Assembly (NCBI RefSeq): GCF_014518425.1 | Contig: NZ_JACVCU010000005.1 | Span: 468,015 to 532,014, forward strand | DNA length: 64,000 nucleotides | Source of the DNA: Terrabacter sp. MAHUQ-38 | GTDB taxonomy: Bacteria > Actinomycetota > Actinomycetes > Actinomycetales > Dermatophilaceae | Direction of reading: 5' to 3' | In this document: one piece after another, positions 55,015 to 63,561 of the stretch | How positions within the stretch are numbered: the stretch's first letter is position 1 | Layout of the letters: every line of letters starts with the position of its first letter | Translations under genes and position numbers: made by a program | Notes under the pieces: model-generated | What the model was told of the DNA's origin: nothing | What the model saw: only the letters and a program-made list of their open reading frames with translations | The model's database searches: none

Positions 55015-55368
55015 ATGCACCACCTGTCCGACGCGGAGTTCGAGGACGCCGTCGGCGAGGCCCTCGACTCGATCCCGCCCGAGCTGGTGCAGGCGATGAC
55101 CAATGTCGTCGTCCTCGTCGAGCAAGAGCCTCCCCCCGACGACCCCGACCTCCTCGGCGTCTACGACGGCACTCCCCTGACCGAACGCGACTCGTGGTGG
55201 GACGCCGGCGCGCTCCCTGATCGCATCACGATCTTCCAGGGTCCCCTGGAGCGCCTGTGCGACACCCCCGAGCAGCTGCGCGACGAGATCGCCATCACCG
55301 TCGTCCACGAGATCGCCCACCACTTCGGCATCGACGACGAGCACCTGCACGAGCTCGGGTGGGGCTGA
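55015..55368 (+). CDS. Small metallopeptidase-like protein (zincin, DUF1025-type)
   Basis: 117 residues. The C-terminal VVHEIAHHFGIDDEHLHELG contains the extended HExxHxxGxxDxxH zinc site; the N-terminus (DAEFEDAVGEALDSIP, ELVQAMTNVVVLVE) is typical for this minimal-zincin family. Proteolytic activity has not been demonstrated for the group, as far as I know. The ATG at 55015 starts at the conserved helix. It stands alone between the qcr terminator and a possible small RNA locus. Confidence 0.85.
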   Translation: MHHLSDAEFEDAVGEALDSIPPELVQAMTNVVVLVEQEPPPDDPDLLGVYDGTPLTERDSWWDAGALPDRITIFQGPLERLCDTPEQLRDEIAITVVHEIAHHFGIDDEHLHELGWG

Positions 55369-55440
55369 CACCACCCTGAGCCGGGGCAGCAGGCGCGTCT
55401 CGCACCCGGGACAGTTTGTCCGTTCCGGGTGGGCAGGATC

Positions 55441-55469
55441 TTTACGCCGATCCCGGCCGGGTCTACGGT
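55441..55469 (+). promoter_or_regulatory. Candidate sigma-A promoter of the small transcript
   Basis: TTTACG (55441-55446), 17-base spacer, TACGGT (55464-55469). Expected start near 55476. Confidence 0.45.
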
Positions 55470-55600
55470 CGAAAGACCGTCAACCGATCGGATGGAGGTG
55501 CTAGTCGATGTTCTCTCCCACACGATCGCACTGCGAGCCGCTCGGGCCGTGACGGCCGGATCGGATGGAGGGGAAGGCCCACGTGGCCTTCCCCTTCGCA
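55464..55600 (+). ncRNA. Candidate small RNA or leader with mini-ORF and terminator
   Basis: Elements in order: hairpin ACGGTC-GAAA-GACCGT with a GNRA-type loop (55465-55480), overlapping the predicted -10; GATCGGATGGAGG (55486-55498) acting as a strong Shine-Dalgarno site; a 14-codon ORF MFSPTRSHCEPLGP (55508-55552); a second exact copy of GATCGGATGGAGG (55559-55571); and a 10-bp terminator hairpin GGGGAAGGCC-CACGT-GGCCTTCCCC (55570-55594) followed by TTCG. The next gene begins 55 bases later with its own leaderless -10. It may be an independent short transcript or an attenuator; this is inference from structure alone. Confidence 0.45.
55570..55594 (+). terminator. Terminator-like hairpin
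   Basis: GGGGAAGGCC and GGCCTTCCCC pair perfectly around CACGT, followed by TTCGCATG. It sits between the mini-ORF and the next gene. Confidence 0.6.
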
Positions 55601-55637
55601 TGTCCTCCGCCTGTCCGTCGAATCGTCCTGGGACGGT

Positions 55638-55643
55638 TAGGGT
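55638..55643 (+). promoter_or_regulatory. -10 element for the leaderless NAD-dependent epimerase-like gene
   Basis: TAGGGT ends six bases before the ATG at 55650. Confidence 0.5.
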
Positions 55644-55649
55644 GCCGGC

Positions 55650-56507
55650 ATGACCACCGCACCTGAGCACATCGTCGTGACCGGAGCCGCCGGCAAGGCC
55701 GGCCGGGCCGCCGTGGCCGAGCTCCTCGAGCACGGCTACCGAGTGACCGCGACGGACCTGACACCGGAGCCAGAGGGGCTCGGCACCGCATACCTGAGGG
55801 CAGACCTCCTCGACCACGGACAGGTTCTGGACGTCCTGGAGGGGGCGGACGCCGTCGTGCACCTGGCCAACATCCCGGCTCCCGGGCTGCGGCCCGCAGC
55901 GCTCACGCTCACCACGAACACGACGATGAACGCCCACGTCTTCCTCACCGCCAGGTCCCTGGGGCTCCGGAAGGTCGTGTGGGCGTCGAGCGAGACCACT
56001 CTCGGCCTTGCCTTCGGTCCGGACACTCCCCCGCGCTACGCGCCGGTCGACGAGGACCACTACCCGCACCCCGAGTCCACGTATGCGTTGTCCAAGGTGA
56101 TGACGGAGACGATGGCCGAGCACATCAGCGCGTGGAGCGGCATCCCCTTCGTGGGGCTACGCTTCTCGAACATCTTCACCGACGAGGACTACCGACGGGT
56201 CCCGTCCTTCCAGGCCGACCCTCGCGAGCGCATGTGGAACCTCTGGGGCTACATCGACGTGCGTGACGCGGCTGCCTCGTGCCGCAACGCTCTGGAGGCC
56301 GACACGACCGGCTCGGTCAACCTCATCATCGCCGGCGACGACACGATCATGGAGCGGCTCTCCGCCGACCTGCTGGCGGAGGTCTTCCCGGACGTCGAGG
56401 TGCGAGGTGCGCCAGAGGGCCACGAGACCCTGCTCTCGAATGCCCGGGCCAAGAGGGTCATCGGCTTCCAGCCGCGCCACGGCTGGCGCCAGGGACTCCC
56501 GGCCTGA
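55650..56507 (+). CDS. NAD(P)-dependent epimerase/dehydratase family (extended SDR) oxidoreductase
   Basis: 285 residues. Rossmann motif VTGAAGKAGRAAVAELL near the N-terminus, VVHLANIP in place of the usual TGxxGxxG follow-up strand, and STYALSKVMTETMAEH, which supplies the catalytic YxxxK. Substrates for this branch include nucleotide sugars and uronates; nothing here narrows it. The ATG follows TAGGGT by six bases. It converges on ctaF with a strong terminator between. The gene is an insertion relative to the mycobacterial order. Confidence 0.87.
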   Translation: MTTAPEHIVVTGAAGKAGRAAVAELLEHGYRVTATDLTPEPEGLGTAYLRADLLDHGQVLDVLEGADAVVHLANIPAPGLRPAALTLTTNTTMNAHVFLTARSLGLRKVVWASSETTLGLAFGPDTPPRYAPVDEDHYPHPESTYALSKVMTETMAEHISAWSGIPFVGLRFSNIFTDEDYRRVPSFQADPRERMWNLWGYIDVRDAAASCRNALEADTTGSVNLIIAGDDTIMERLSADLLAEVFPDVEVRGAPEGHETLLSNARAKRVIGFQPRHGWRQGLPA

Positions 56508-56542
56508 CGACGGCCAGGGGCGCCGGCGAGCCGGCAGGAGAG

Positions 56543-56580
56543 CGTGAAGGGCCCCGGTCGTCGACCGGGGGCCCTTCACG
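56543..56580. terminator. Bidirectional terminator between the epimerase-like gene and ctaF
   Basis: Inverted repeat of 13 bp (CGTGAAGGGCCCC and complement) extended by three pairs after a one-base bulge, with a five-base loop. Confidence 0.82.
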
Positions 56581-56600
56581 GTGGTCAGCGGACCAACCGG

Positions 56601-57002
56601 TCAGATGGAGTACTCGCCCGAGAAGGACTCGAACACCCAGAGGCAGACCGCGACGACGCCGAGGGACGCGCCGATGATGAAGAGCCACCAGCCGATGGCG
56701 AGGCCCGCGAACATCAGGGCGCCGGCACCTGCGAGCCAGAGTGGGGTCCACGAGCTGGCCACGAAGTAGCCGTAGTTGCCCTCGGCGTCCTCGATCTCAC
56801 CGGCCGCGTTGTCCTCGGGGCGCAGCGGCAGCTTCTTGCCCGTCATCCAGAGGTAGAACCCGCTGAGTGCGAAGAGCATGGCCGTCAGGACCAGCGCCGT
56901 GACGCCGATGGGCTCCTGCCACTTCGACCAGAAGCCGTAGATGAGCGTGACGGGCACGAAGAAGACGAACAGGTACAGGAAGAGCTTGGTCTCGACGCGC
57001 AT
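56601..57002 (-). CDS. ctaF: Cytochrome c oxidase subunit IV (actinobacterial type)
   Basis: 133 residues with four transmembrane helices in two pairs: LFLYLFVFFVPVTLIYGFW and IGVTALVLTAMLFALSGFYLWM, then PLWLAGAGALMFAGLAIGWWLFIIGASLGVVAVCLWVF, joined by an acidic loop with the conserved GNYGYFVASSWTP. It is the small fourth subunit of the aa3 oxidase (Rv2199c counterpart). Begins five bases after the ctaD stop. Confidence 0.93.
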   Translation of the reverse strand: MRVETKLFLYLFVFFVPVTLIYGFWSKWQEPIGVTALVLTAMLFALSGFYLWMTGKKLPLRPEDNAAGEIEDAEGNYGYFVASSWTPLWLAGAGALMFAGLAIGWWLFIIGASLGVVAVCLWVFESFSGEYSI

Positions 57003-57007
57003 CGGGG

Positions 57008-58774
57008 TCAGTCCTCACGCTTCTCGGAGCCGGTGGGGGTCTTCGCGGGTGCGCCGACGTCGGCCGGCCCCATGACCTGGACGAGGGTGCTCTGGTCGGC
57101 GACGGGGGCGACGCCGGCCGCGGCCTCGGGGTGGTGCAGGTCGAACGCCGGGCGTTCGGACCGGATGCGGGGCAGCGACGTGAAGTTGTGGCGCGGCGGC
57201 GGGCAGGAGGTCGCCCACTCGAGAGAGGCGCCGTAGCCCCACGGGTCGTCGGACTCGACGAGGGGCGCGCTGCGCCACGTCTTCCAGACGTTGTAGGCGA
57301 ACGGGATCATCGACGCGCCGAGCAGGAAGGCGCCGACGCTCGAGACGATGTTCGCGAGCTGGAAGCCCTCCTCCGGCAGGTAGTCGGCGTAGCGACGGGC
57401 CATGCCCTCGACACCGAGCCAGTGCTGGATGAGGAACGTCATGTGGAAGCCGATGAACAGCATCCAGAAGTGGATCTTGCCGAGCGTCTCGTCGAGCATC
57501 CGGCCGGTCAGCTTGGGCCACCAGAAGTAGTAGCCGGCGAACATCGCGAAGACCACGGTGCCGAACACGGTGTAGTGGAAGTGCGCGACGACGAAGTAGC
57601 TGTCGGACAGGTGGAAGTCGAGGGCCGGGCTGGACAGGATGATGCCGGTCAGGCCGCCGAAGAGGAACGTGGCGAGGAAGCCCATCGCCCACAGCATCGG
57701 CGTGGCCATGACGACCTTGCCGCCCCACATCGTGCCGATCCAGTTGAAGAACTTCACACCGGTGGGCACGGCGATGAGCATCGTCATGACCGCGAAGAAC
57801 GGTAGGAGCACCTGCCCGGTGACGTACATGTGGTGTGCCCACACGCTCGCCGAGAGGGCCGCGATGGCGATCGTGGCGAAGACCAGGGTCTTGTAGCCGA
57901 AGATCGGCTTGCGCGAGAAGACCGGGAGGACCTCGCTGATGATGCCGAAGAACGGCAGCGCGATGATGTAGACCTCCGGGTGCCCGAAGAACCAGAAGAG
58001 GTGCTGCCACAGCATCGCCCCGCCGTTCTCGGCGTCGAAGATGTGCATGCCGAAGCGGCGGTCACCACCGAGCGCGAAGAGCGCGGCGGCCAGGATCGGG
58101 AAGACGAGGATCGCGAGCAGCGCGGTGATCAGCACCGTCCAGGTGAAGATCGGCATCCGGAACATCGTCATGCCGGGAGCGCGCATGCAGATGATCGTCG
58201 TGATGAAGTTGACGGCGCCGAGGATCGTGCCGAAACCGGCGAACGCGAGGCCGAAGACCCAGAGGTCACCACCGAGGCCCGGGGTGTAGCTGACGTCGGA
58301 GAGCGGCGCGTAGGCGAACCAGCCGAACGCGGCCGCGCCCTGCGGCGTGAGGAAGCCCGCCGTCGCGATGAGCCCGCCGAAGAGGTAGAGCCAGTACGCG
58401 AACATGTTGAGGCGCGGGAACGCCACGTCGGGCGCACCGATCTGCAGCGGCATCACGGCGTTGGCGAACCCGGCGAAGAGCGGCGTCGCGAACAGCAGCA
58501 GCATGATCGTGCCGTGCATCGTGAACAGCTGGTTGTACTGGTCGGGGTTGTCGACGACCTGCAGCCCGGGCGCGAGGAGCTCGGCGCGGATGAGCAGCGC
58601 CATGATCCCGCCGAGCAGGAAGAAGACGAACGACGTGATGAAGTACAGGTTGCCGATGACCTTGTGGTCGGTCGTCGTCACCCACTTCACGAACGTCTGG
58701 CCCTTGGCCAGCCGCGGTCGGGCGACGGTCAGGCCCGGGGTCTGTGCCTCACGGTTGTACGTGGTGGAGGTCAT
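57008..58774 (-). CDS. ctaD: Cytochrome c oxidase subunit I (aa3 type)
   Basis: 588 residues, twelve transmembrane helices. [15 protein letters not shown] carries a heme a ligand; [20 protein letters not shown] contains CuB His, the cross-linked Tyr and the Glu-free K/D-channel region typical of A1 oxidases; [12 protein letters not shown] gives two further CuB His; [11 protein letters not shown] gives the heme a and a3 His pair. It is the proton-pumping catalytic subunit. The ATG at 58774 overlaps the ctaC stop by four bases; the longer frame is spurious. Confidence 0.95.
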   Translation of the reverse strand: MTSTTYNREAQTPGLTVARPRLAKGQTFVKWVTTTDHKVIGNLYFITSFVFFLLGGIMALLIRAELLAPGLQVVDNPDQYNQLFTMHGTIMLLLFATPLFAGFANAVMPLQIGAPDVAFPRLNMFAYWLYLFGGLIATAGFLTPQGAAAFGWFAYAPLSDVSYTPGLGGDLWVFGLAFAGFGTILGAVNFITTIICMRAPGMTMFRMPIFTWTVLITALLAILVFPILAAALFALGGDRRFGMHIFDAENGGAMLWQHLFWFFGHPEVYIIALPFFGIISEVLPVFSRKPIFGYKTLVFATIAIAALSASVWAHHMYVTGQVLLPFFAVMTMLIAVPTGVKFFNWIGTMWGGKVVMATPMLWAMGFLATFLFGGLTGIILSSPALDFHLSDSYFVVAHFHYTVFGTVVFAMFAGYYFWWPKLTGRMLDETLGKIHFWMLFIGFHMTFLIQHWLGVEGMARRYADYLPEEGFQLANIVSSVGAFLLGASMIPFAYNVWKTWRSAPLVESDDPWGYGASLEWATSCPPPRHNFTSLPRIRSERPAFDLHHPEAAAGVAPVADQSTLVQVMGPADVGAPAKTPTGSEKRED

Positions 58775-59712
58775 TGGTTGCTCCCAGTGCGGGCGGCTGC
58801 GGGGATCTTGTCGATGTCGGCCTGGACCATCTTCTCGCGGCTCACGTCGACGGGGATGAGTCCCTTCTGGCCGATGGAGGCGAGGCGCGCCATCTCCTGG
58901 TCGTACTCCGCCTGCGGGACGACCTTGACCATGAAGAGCATCTGCGAGTGGTAGGCGCCGCAGAGCTCGGCGCACTTGCCCTGGAAGGTGCCGACCTGGG
59001 TCGGCGTCAGCTGGAACTTGTTGGTCTTGCCCGGGAGGATGTCCATCTTCATCATGAACGCCGGCACCCAGAAGCTGTGGATGACGTCACGGGCGTTGAG
59101 GACGAACTCGACGCGCTTGTTGACCGGAAGGTAGAGGACCGGCATCTGGGCCCGCTTGCCCTCGGAGCCGTCGAGCTCGGTGTGCACCCCGCTCTCGTGC
59201 ACGTCGGAGTCGACGTAGTTGAAGTCCCAGCTCCACTGCTTGGCGACGACGCTGACCGTGAGGTCCTTCTTCGTGCTCGTGTCGACGAGGGCCGCCTCGT
59301 CACGCGCCGTGTAGTAGAAGAAGACGGCCACCATGAACACCGGGATGACGGTGTAGAGCAGCTCCATCGGCACGTTGTAGCGCAGCTGGACCGGGAGCGT
59401 CTCGTCACCCTTGCGCTTGCGGAACCGGATGGCGGCGTAGAGCATCAGGCCCCACGTGATGGCACCGACGCCCAAGGTCGCGATCCAGCTGCCGATCCAC
59501 AGGTCGGAGACCCGCTGGCCGCTGTCGGAGACCACAGGCGGCAGGAAGCCGTCCGACGCCTGGTAGGCGCACCCGCTCAGGGCGAAGGCTGCGAGAGCAG
59601 CGACTGCGCCGACGCGGACTGCCCGGCGTCGTCGCCCGGTCTCCGTCACCACCTGCGTCACCACCGGCGACGCGAGGGGCGTCGCAGCTGGGGTGTCTTC
59701 GTGCTCAGGCAC
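58771..59712 (-). CDS. ctaC: Cytochrome c oxidase subunit II lipoprotein
   Basis: 313 residues. Signal peptide ending in the lipobox LSGC (~residue 49), two transmembrane helices ([39 protein letters not shown]), then the cupredoxin domain with HSFWVPAF and the CuA site [12 protein letters not shown]. It accepts electrons from the QcrC heme domain. The GTG at 59712 has AAAGG eight bases upstream. ctaC-ctaD-ctaF form one minus-strand operon converging on the qcr side. Confidence 0.95.
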   Translation of the reverse strand: MPEHEDTPAATPLASPVVTQVVTETGRRRRAVRVGAVAALAAFALSGCAYQASDGFLPPVVSDSGQRVSDLWIGSWIATLGVGAITWGLMLYAAIRFRKRKGDETLPVQLRYNVPMELLYTVIPVFMVAVFFYYTARDEAALVDTSTKKDLTVSVVAKQWSWDFNYVDSDVHESGVHTELDGSEGKRAQMPVLYLPVNKRVEFVLNARDVIHSFWVPAFMMKMDILPGKTNKFQLTPTQVGTFQGKCAELCGAYHSQMLFMVKVVPQAEYDQEMARLASIGQKGLIPVDVSREKMVQADIDKIPAAARTGSNQ

Positions 59713-59845
59713 CAGGTGCACCTTTCGTTCCGTACGTGGGCGCGCGCTGCGCGCGTCGAACGTGTTCACGTCAAACCGTCGGGGGCCGCAAAGCCCACGG
59801 CGCAACCCTACCGTCCCGCTCGTCACACTGTCCGCAGGGGGCGGC

Positions 59846-59851
59846 TAACGT
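59846..59851 (+). promoter_or_regulatory. -10 element for the leaderless desulfurase-like gene
   Basis: TAACGT ends six bases before the GTG at 59858; no ribosome-binding site is seen. Confidence 0.45.
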
Positions 59852-59857
59852 TGCGGG

Positions 59858-61072
59858 GTGGTCACTCACGATCCCGGCACGAGTGGTGGACCCCGTGTGC
59901 CGGCCGCCGCGTCGGCCTCCCGGCGCCTGCTCGACGCGTCCGCCGGGCCCCTCCACCCGGTGGCCCGCGACACCCTGCTCGCAGCGCTCGAGGTGGGCTG
60001 GGCTGACCCTGCTCGACTGCATGCCGAGGGCCGCCGGGCGCGCGCCCTGCTGGACCGCTCGCGAGAGGTCCTGGCAGCGGGGCTCGGTGTGCGCCCGGGC
60101 GAGGTCAGTCTGCTGCCCAGCGGTCCCACCGCGCTGGCCCGGGCCGTGGACGGCGTGCTGTATGCCGCCCGCCGGCGCGGTGCGCGCACCGTGGCCTCCG
60201 CGGTCGAGCACTCCGCGGTGCTCGTGCCTGCCCGGGCCCGGGCCGCTGCGGCCGACGACACAGACCTGCTCGACGAGGTGGCGGTGGACGCGACGGGTCG
60301 AGTCGACCTCGACGCGTGGCGCGGAGCCCTCGGACGCCCCGGCACCGTCGTCGCGCTCCTGCAGAGCGCCAACGGGGAGGTCGGCACCAGGCAGCCCCTC
60401 GGCCCTGCCCGGGCGGCCGCGGCCGCCCAGGGCGTACCTCTCGTCGTCGACGCCATGGCCTCGCTCGGGCGCGACGACGTGCCGGCCGACTGGGACGTCC
60501 TCGTCGGCGACGCACGCTCGTGGGGCGGCCCCCCGCTCGGCGTGCTCGTCGTGCGTGAGGGCGTGCGCTGGCACTGGTCCGACTCGCGCGCCGACATCGA
60601 ACAGGGCCGCACCGACGTCACCCCGTGGGTGCCCCTGGCCCTCGCCGCCGCTGAGGCGTGGCAGCAGACCTCCGCCGTGCGCGAGGCGGACGCGACCCTG
60701 GCCCGCTCCCTCGTCGACGACATCCGGACGGCTGCGGTGGCGGTCCCCGACACCGAGGTGGTGGGTGACCCGGTCGACCGTCTCCCTCACGTCGTCACCT
60801 TCTCGAGCCTCTACGTCGACGGCGAGGCGGTCGTCGGCGCCTTCGACGAGGCCGGCTTCGCCGTGGCGAGCGGCTCCGCCTGCACCTCCAGCACCCTCGA
60901 GCCGAGCCATGTCCTCGCGGCCATGGGCGTACTGACGCACGGCAACGTGCGGGTGACGCTGCCGCTACCTGCCGTGTCCCCCGGGGTGGCCGGCGACGTC
61001 GCCGCGTTCACCGCCGCCATCACGCCGACGATCCGGGCCGTCCGCGACCAGCTCGGGGTGGGCGACCTGTGA
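59858..61072 (+). CDS. Class V aminotransferase/cysteine desulfurase-like protein lacking the PLP lysine
   Basis: 404 residues with the NifS/IscS fold: SAVEHSAVL supplies the ring-stacking His, LLQSANGEVGTRQP and VVDAMASLG follow. Where active enzymes have SGHK the sequence reads GDARSWGGPPLG, so the Schiff-base Lys is replaced (Arg220/Ser221). The substrate Cys loop is kept: ASGSACTSSTLEPSHVL with Cys342. Either it is catalytically dead, uses another route, or acts as a persulfide carrier. It overlaps the TusA gene downstream by four bases; in Streptomyces a related fused desulfurase/TusA protein is annotated (from memory). GTG start, leaderless. Confidence 0.8.
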   Translation: MVTHDPGTSGGPRVPAAASASRRLLDASAGPLHPVARDTLLAALEVGWADPARLHAEGRRARALLDRSREVLAAGLGVRPGEVSLLPSGPTALARAVDGVLYAARRRGARTVASAVEHSAVLVPARARAAAADDTDLLDEVAVDATGRVDLDAWRGALGRPGTVVALLQSANGEVGTRQPLGPARAAAAAQGVPLVVDAMASLGRDDVPADWDVLVGDARSWGGPPLGVLVVREGVRWHWSDSRADIEQGRTDVTPWVPLALAAAEAWQQTSAVREADATLARSLVDDIRTAAVAVPDTEVVGDPVDRLPHVVTFSSLYVDGEAVVGAFDEAGFAVASGSACTSSTLEPSHVLAAMGVLTHGNVRVTLPLPAVSPGVAGDVAAFTAAITPTIRAVRDQLGVGDL

Positions 61073-61356
61073 GCGGCGAGGCACCAGAATTCGGCCCAGC
61101 CGCGAACCGTGACGCGGTCGTCGACGCCCGCGGCGAGCGCTGTCCTCTCCCGGTCATCCGGCTGGCCCGGCTGGTCCAGGACGAGCCGGACGTCCGCGCC
61201 GTCACGGTGCTCGCCACCGACCCGGCCGCGGCGCACGACATCCCGGCCTGGTGCCGCATGCGCGGGCACCGCTTCGTCGAGGCGCGCGACGAGGGTGACC
61301 ACACGGCATACGTCGTCGAGGTGCTCAGGCCCAGCACGCCGGCAGCGGAGCGCTGA
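61069..61356 (+). CDS. TusA family sulfurtransferase-like protein
   Basis: 95 residues. VDARGERCPLPVIRLARLV includes the CPxP motif with the persulfide-carrying Cys, followed by VTVLATDPAAAHDIPAWCRMRGH, the usual TusA body with a second Cys. It would receive sulfur from a desulfurase and pass it on for thiolation or cofactor synthesis. GTG overlaps the desulfurase-like stop, so the two are coexpressed. Its last 32 bases overlap the aat gene end on the opposite strand. Confidence 0.88.
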   Translation: MSGEAPEFGPAANRDAVVDARGERCPLPVIRLARLVQDEPDVRAVTVLATDPAAAHDIPAWCRMRGHRFVEARDEGDHTAYVVEVLRPSTPAAER

Positions 61357-61999
61357 GCACGGTCGGCAGGGTCGCCAGGTACTCCTCGCGCGGCACCTCG
61401 CGGACCCCCAGCGTCGCCAGGTGCGGCGTCTGCCACTGGACGTCGACGAGACGGCGGGGGTCGCCGTCGGCGAGGAGCAGGTCGCACAGGCCGACGAGCG
61501 CGACCTTCGAGGCGTCGCGCGTGTGGTGGAACATCGACTCGCCGGCGAAGAGCCCGCCGATGGCGACGCCGTAGAGGCCGCCCACCAGCTCGCCGTGCTG
61601 CCACGTCTCCACGGAGTGCGCCCAGCCGGCCCGGTGCAGCTCGACGTACGCGTCGACGATCTGCGGCGTGATCCAGCGGCCCTCGCGGTCGGGCGACGCG
61701 CACGCCTCGACGACCTCGCGGAAGACGGTGTCGACCCGGATCTCGAAGTGGGCGACGGCCTTGCCCAGGGACCGGCTGACCCGCAGCTCACGCGGGCGCA
61801 GGATGCCCCGCGGGTCGGGCGACCACCACCCGATCGGCTCGCTGCCGTGGTCACCGATGCCCATCGGGAAGACACCGATGGAGTACGCCTCGTAGAGGGT
61901 CGCGACCTCCAGGTCGGCACCGATGCCGATGAGGTCCTCCCCCGGCGGCACGCGGTCGAGCGCGAAGTCCCAGGGGGTCGGCTGCGGCGGCGTCGGCAC
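61325..61999 (-). CDS. aat: Leucyl/phenylalanyl-tRNA-protein transferase
   Basis: 224 residues. PTPWDFALDRVPPGEDLIGIGADLE and YSIGVFPMG are the N-terminal family motifs; WWSPDPRGIL, FREVVEACA, WITPQIVDAYVELHRAGWAHSVETW, GGLYGVAIGGLFAGESMFH and VDVQWQTPHLATLG complete the core. It adds Leu or Phe to N-terminal Arg/Lys for the N-end rule pathway. No ATG fits; I chose GTG at 61999, eight codons before the conserved core. The gene follows the sugar kinase (stop at 62073) on the same strand. Confidence 0.9.
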   Translation of the reverse strand: MPTPPQPTPWDFALDRVPPGEDLIGIGADLEVATLYEAYSIGVFPMGIGDHGSEPIGWWSPDPRGILRPRELRVSRSLGKAVAHFEIRVDTVFREVVEACASPDREGRWITPQIVDAYVELHRAGWAHSVETWQHGELVGGLYGVAIGGLFAGESMFHHTRDASKVALVGLCDLLLADGDPRRLVDVQWQTPHLATLGVREVPREEYLATLPTVLSAPLPACWA

Positions 62000-62072
62000 G
62001 GTCGGCTCGCGGGTCTCGGGCGGTTTCGGCGTCTCGTCGTCCGCCGTCAGGCGGACCCGGTCGATGACGGCG

Positions 62073-63059
62073 TCACGGCCGTGGGCACGTGACGTGAGGA
62101 CCGATCTCGTCGGCCGACTCGGGGCCGTAGGCCTCTGCGAGCCGTTCGAGGAAACGGGCCTTGCCGAGGACGTACTCCTGGGTGCCGACCGTCTCGATGA
62201 CGTAGGTGGCGAGCATCGATCCGAGCTCTGCGCACCGGCGCACGGGAAGGCCGGTGGCGAGACCGGTGAGGAACCCGGCGCGGAAGGCGTCGCCGACGCC
62301 GGTCGGGTCCGCCTTGCGCACCTCACGGGCGATGCCGACCTCGACGGGCTCCTCGCCCCTGACCCGGACGACGACGCCGTCCTTGCCCCGGGTCGTGACC
62401 TGCACCCGGACGGCATCGGCGAGCTGCTCCTCGCTCCAGCCGGTCTTCTGGCAGGTGAGGTGACTCTCGTACTCGTTGGTGAAGAGGTACTCGGCTCCCT
62501 CGATGAGCCGCGCGATGGTCGGACCGTCGCAGAACGCGAGCTGCTGCGAGGGGTCGGCGGCGAAGGAAATCCCCCGCGAGCGGCACTCGTCGGAGTGGCG
62601 CAGCATCGCCTCGGGGTCGTTGGCCCCGACCACGACGAGGTCGAGGCCGCCGACCCGCTGTGCCACGGGCCCGAGCTCGATGTCCCGTGCCTCGGTCATC
62701 GCGCCGGCGTAGAAGGTCGCGATCTGCGCCATGTCGCGGTCGGTCGTGCAGATGAAGCGAGCCGTGTGCTGTGACTCGGAGTAGTGCACGCCTGCGCAGT
62801 CGACGCCGTGGCGCTCCAGCCAGCTGCGGTAGTCGGTGAAGTCCTCCCCGACGGCCCCGACGAGCAGCGGCCGCTGACCGAGGTTGGCCATGCCGAACGC
62901 GATGTTCGCGGCCACCCCGCCTCGCCGGACCTGAAGGTCCTCGGTGAGGAACGACAACGAGATCTTGTCGAGCTGCTCGACCACGAGCGAGTCGGCGAAG
63001 AGCCCGTCGAAGGTCATCAGGTGGTCGGTCGCGATGGACCCGGTGATAGCGATCTGCAC
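62073..63059 (-). CDS. adoK: PfkB family sugar/nucleoside kinase (adenosine kinase position)
   Basis: 328 residues. ITGSIATDHLMTFDG and RRGGVAANIAFGMANLG at the N-terminus and ADPTGVGDAFRAGF at the C-terminus, with the catalytic Asp, are PfkB signatures. By position it equals M. tuberculosis adoK (Rv2202c), which phosphorylates adenosine; ribokinase-type specificity remains possible. The GTG lies six bases after TAGGTT and just beyond the terminator of the Fe-S gene, so it has its own promoter. Confidence 0.85.
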   Translation of the reverse strand: MQIAITGSIATDHLMTFDGLFADSLVVEQLDKISLSFLTEDLQVRRGGVAANIAFGMANLGQRPLLVGAVGEDFTDYRSWLERHGVDCAGVHYSESQHTARFICTTDRDMAQIATFYAGAMTEARDIELGPVAQRVGGLDLVVVGANDPEAMLRHSDECRSRGISFAADPSQQLAFCDGPTIARLIEGAEYLFTNEYESHLTCQKTGWSEEQLADAVRVQVTTRGKDGVVVRVRGEEPVEVGIAREVRKADPTGVGDAFRAGFLTGLATGLPVRRCAELGSMLATYVIETVGTQEYVLGKARFLERLAEAYGPESADEIGPHVTCPRP

Positions 63060-63065
63060 ACTGAG

Positions 63066-63071
63066 AACCTA
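63066..63071 (-). promoter_or_regulatory. -10 element for the leaderless PfkB kinase gene
   Basis: TAGGTT on the minus strand, six bases before the GTG at 63059 and directly after the upstream terminator. Confidence 0.5.
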
Positions 63072-63075
63072 GACG

Positions 63076-63110
63076 ACGAAGGGCCCGACCGTGGCGGTCG
63101 GGCCCTTCGT
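63076..63110 (-). terminator. Intrinsic terminator after the Fe-S insertion gene
   Basis: A 16-bp perfect stem (ACGAAGGGCCCGACCG and complement) with a three-base TGG loop, 22 bases after the stop codon. Confidence 0.88.
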
Positions 63111-63132
63111 GGGTGCTCGGGGGCGGTGCGGC

Positions 63133-63510
63133 TCAGCTGAAGGAGTCGCCGCAGGCGCAGCTGCTGCCGGCGTTGGGGTTGTCGATGGTGAAGCCCTGCT
63201 TCTCGATCGTGTCGGCGAAGTCGATGGTGGCGCCCTCGAGGTAGGGGCTGCTCATCCGGTCGACGACGACCTCGACACCGTCGAAGTCGCGCACGAGGTC
63301 GCCGTCGAGGGTGCGCTCGTCGAAGTAGAGCTGGTAGATCAGGCCGGAACAGCCGCCGGGCTGCACGCCCACACGGAGGCGGAGGTCATCGCGACCCTCC
63401 TGCTCGAGCAGGCTCTTGACCTTGGTCGCCGCGACATCCGTCAGGACGACACCGTGGGCGGGAGCCTCGGTCTGAAGCTCGGCGGGAGATGCGTTCGTCT
63501 CGACACTCAT
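63133..63510 (-). CDS. erpA: A-type iron-sulfur cluster insertion protein (ErpA/HesB-like)
   Basis: 125 residues. The A-type Cys ligands are present: GGCSGLIYQL and the C-terminal SCACGDSF (CxC). The remaining body (VVLTDVAATKVKSLLEQEG, VVVDRMSSPYLEGATIDFADTIEKQGFTIDNPNA) is characteristic. It transfers Fe-S clusters to targets such as isoprenoid and respiratory enzymes. ATG at 63510 has AAGGA at good distance. An unusual inverted repeat lies in its leader. Rv2204c position. Confidence 0.92.
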   Translation of the reverse strand: MSVETNASPAELQTEAPAHGVVLTDVAATKVKSLLEQEGRDDLRLRVGVQPGGCSGLIYQLYFDERTLDGDLVRDFDGVEVVVDRMSSPYLEGATIDFADTIEKQGFTIDNPNAGSSCACGDSFS

Positions 63511-63532
63511 GTGTTGGTCCTTCACGTCGTGG

Positions 63533-63561
63533 AGCATGGGTCAGGAGTGACAACCCATGCT
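63533..63561. promoter_or_regulatory. Inverted repeat in the erpA leader
   Basis: AGCATGGGT and ACCCATGCT form a 9-bp perfect palindrome with an 11-base loop, 22-50 bases before the erpA start. A TATCCT -10 candidate (63588-63593, minus strand) would put it inside the 5' untranslated region, where it could be an operator or an RNA hairpin. Confidence 0.5.
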
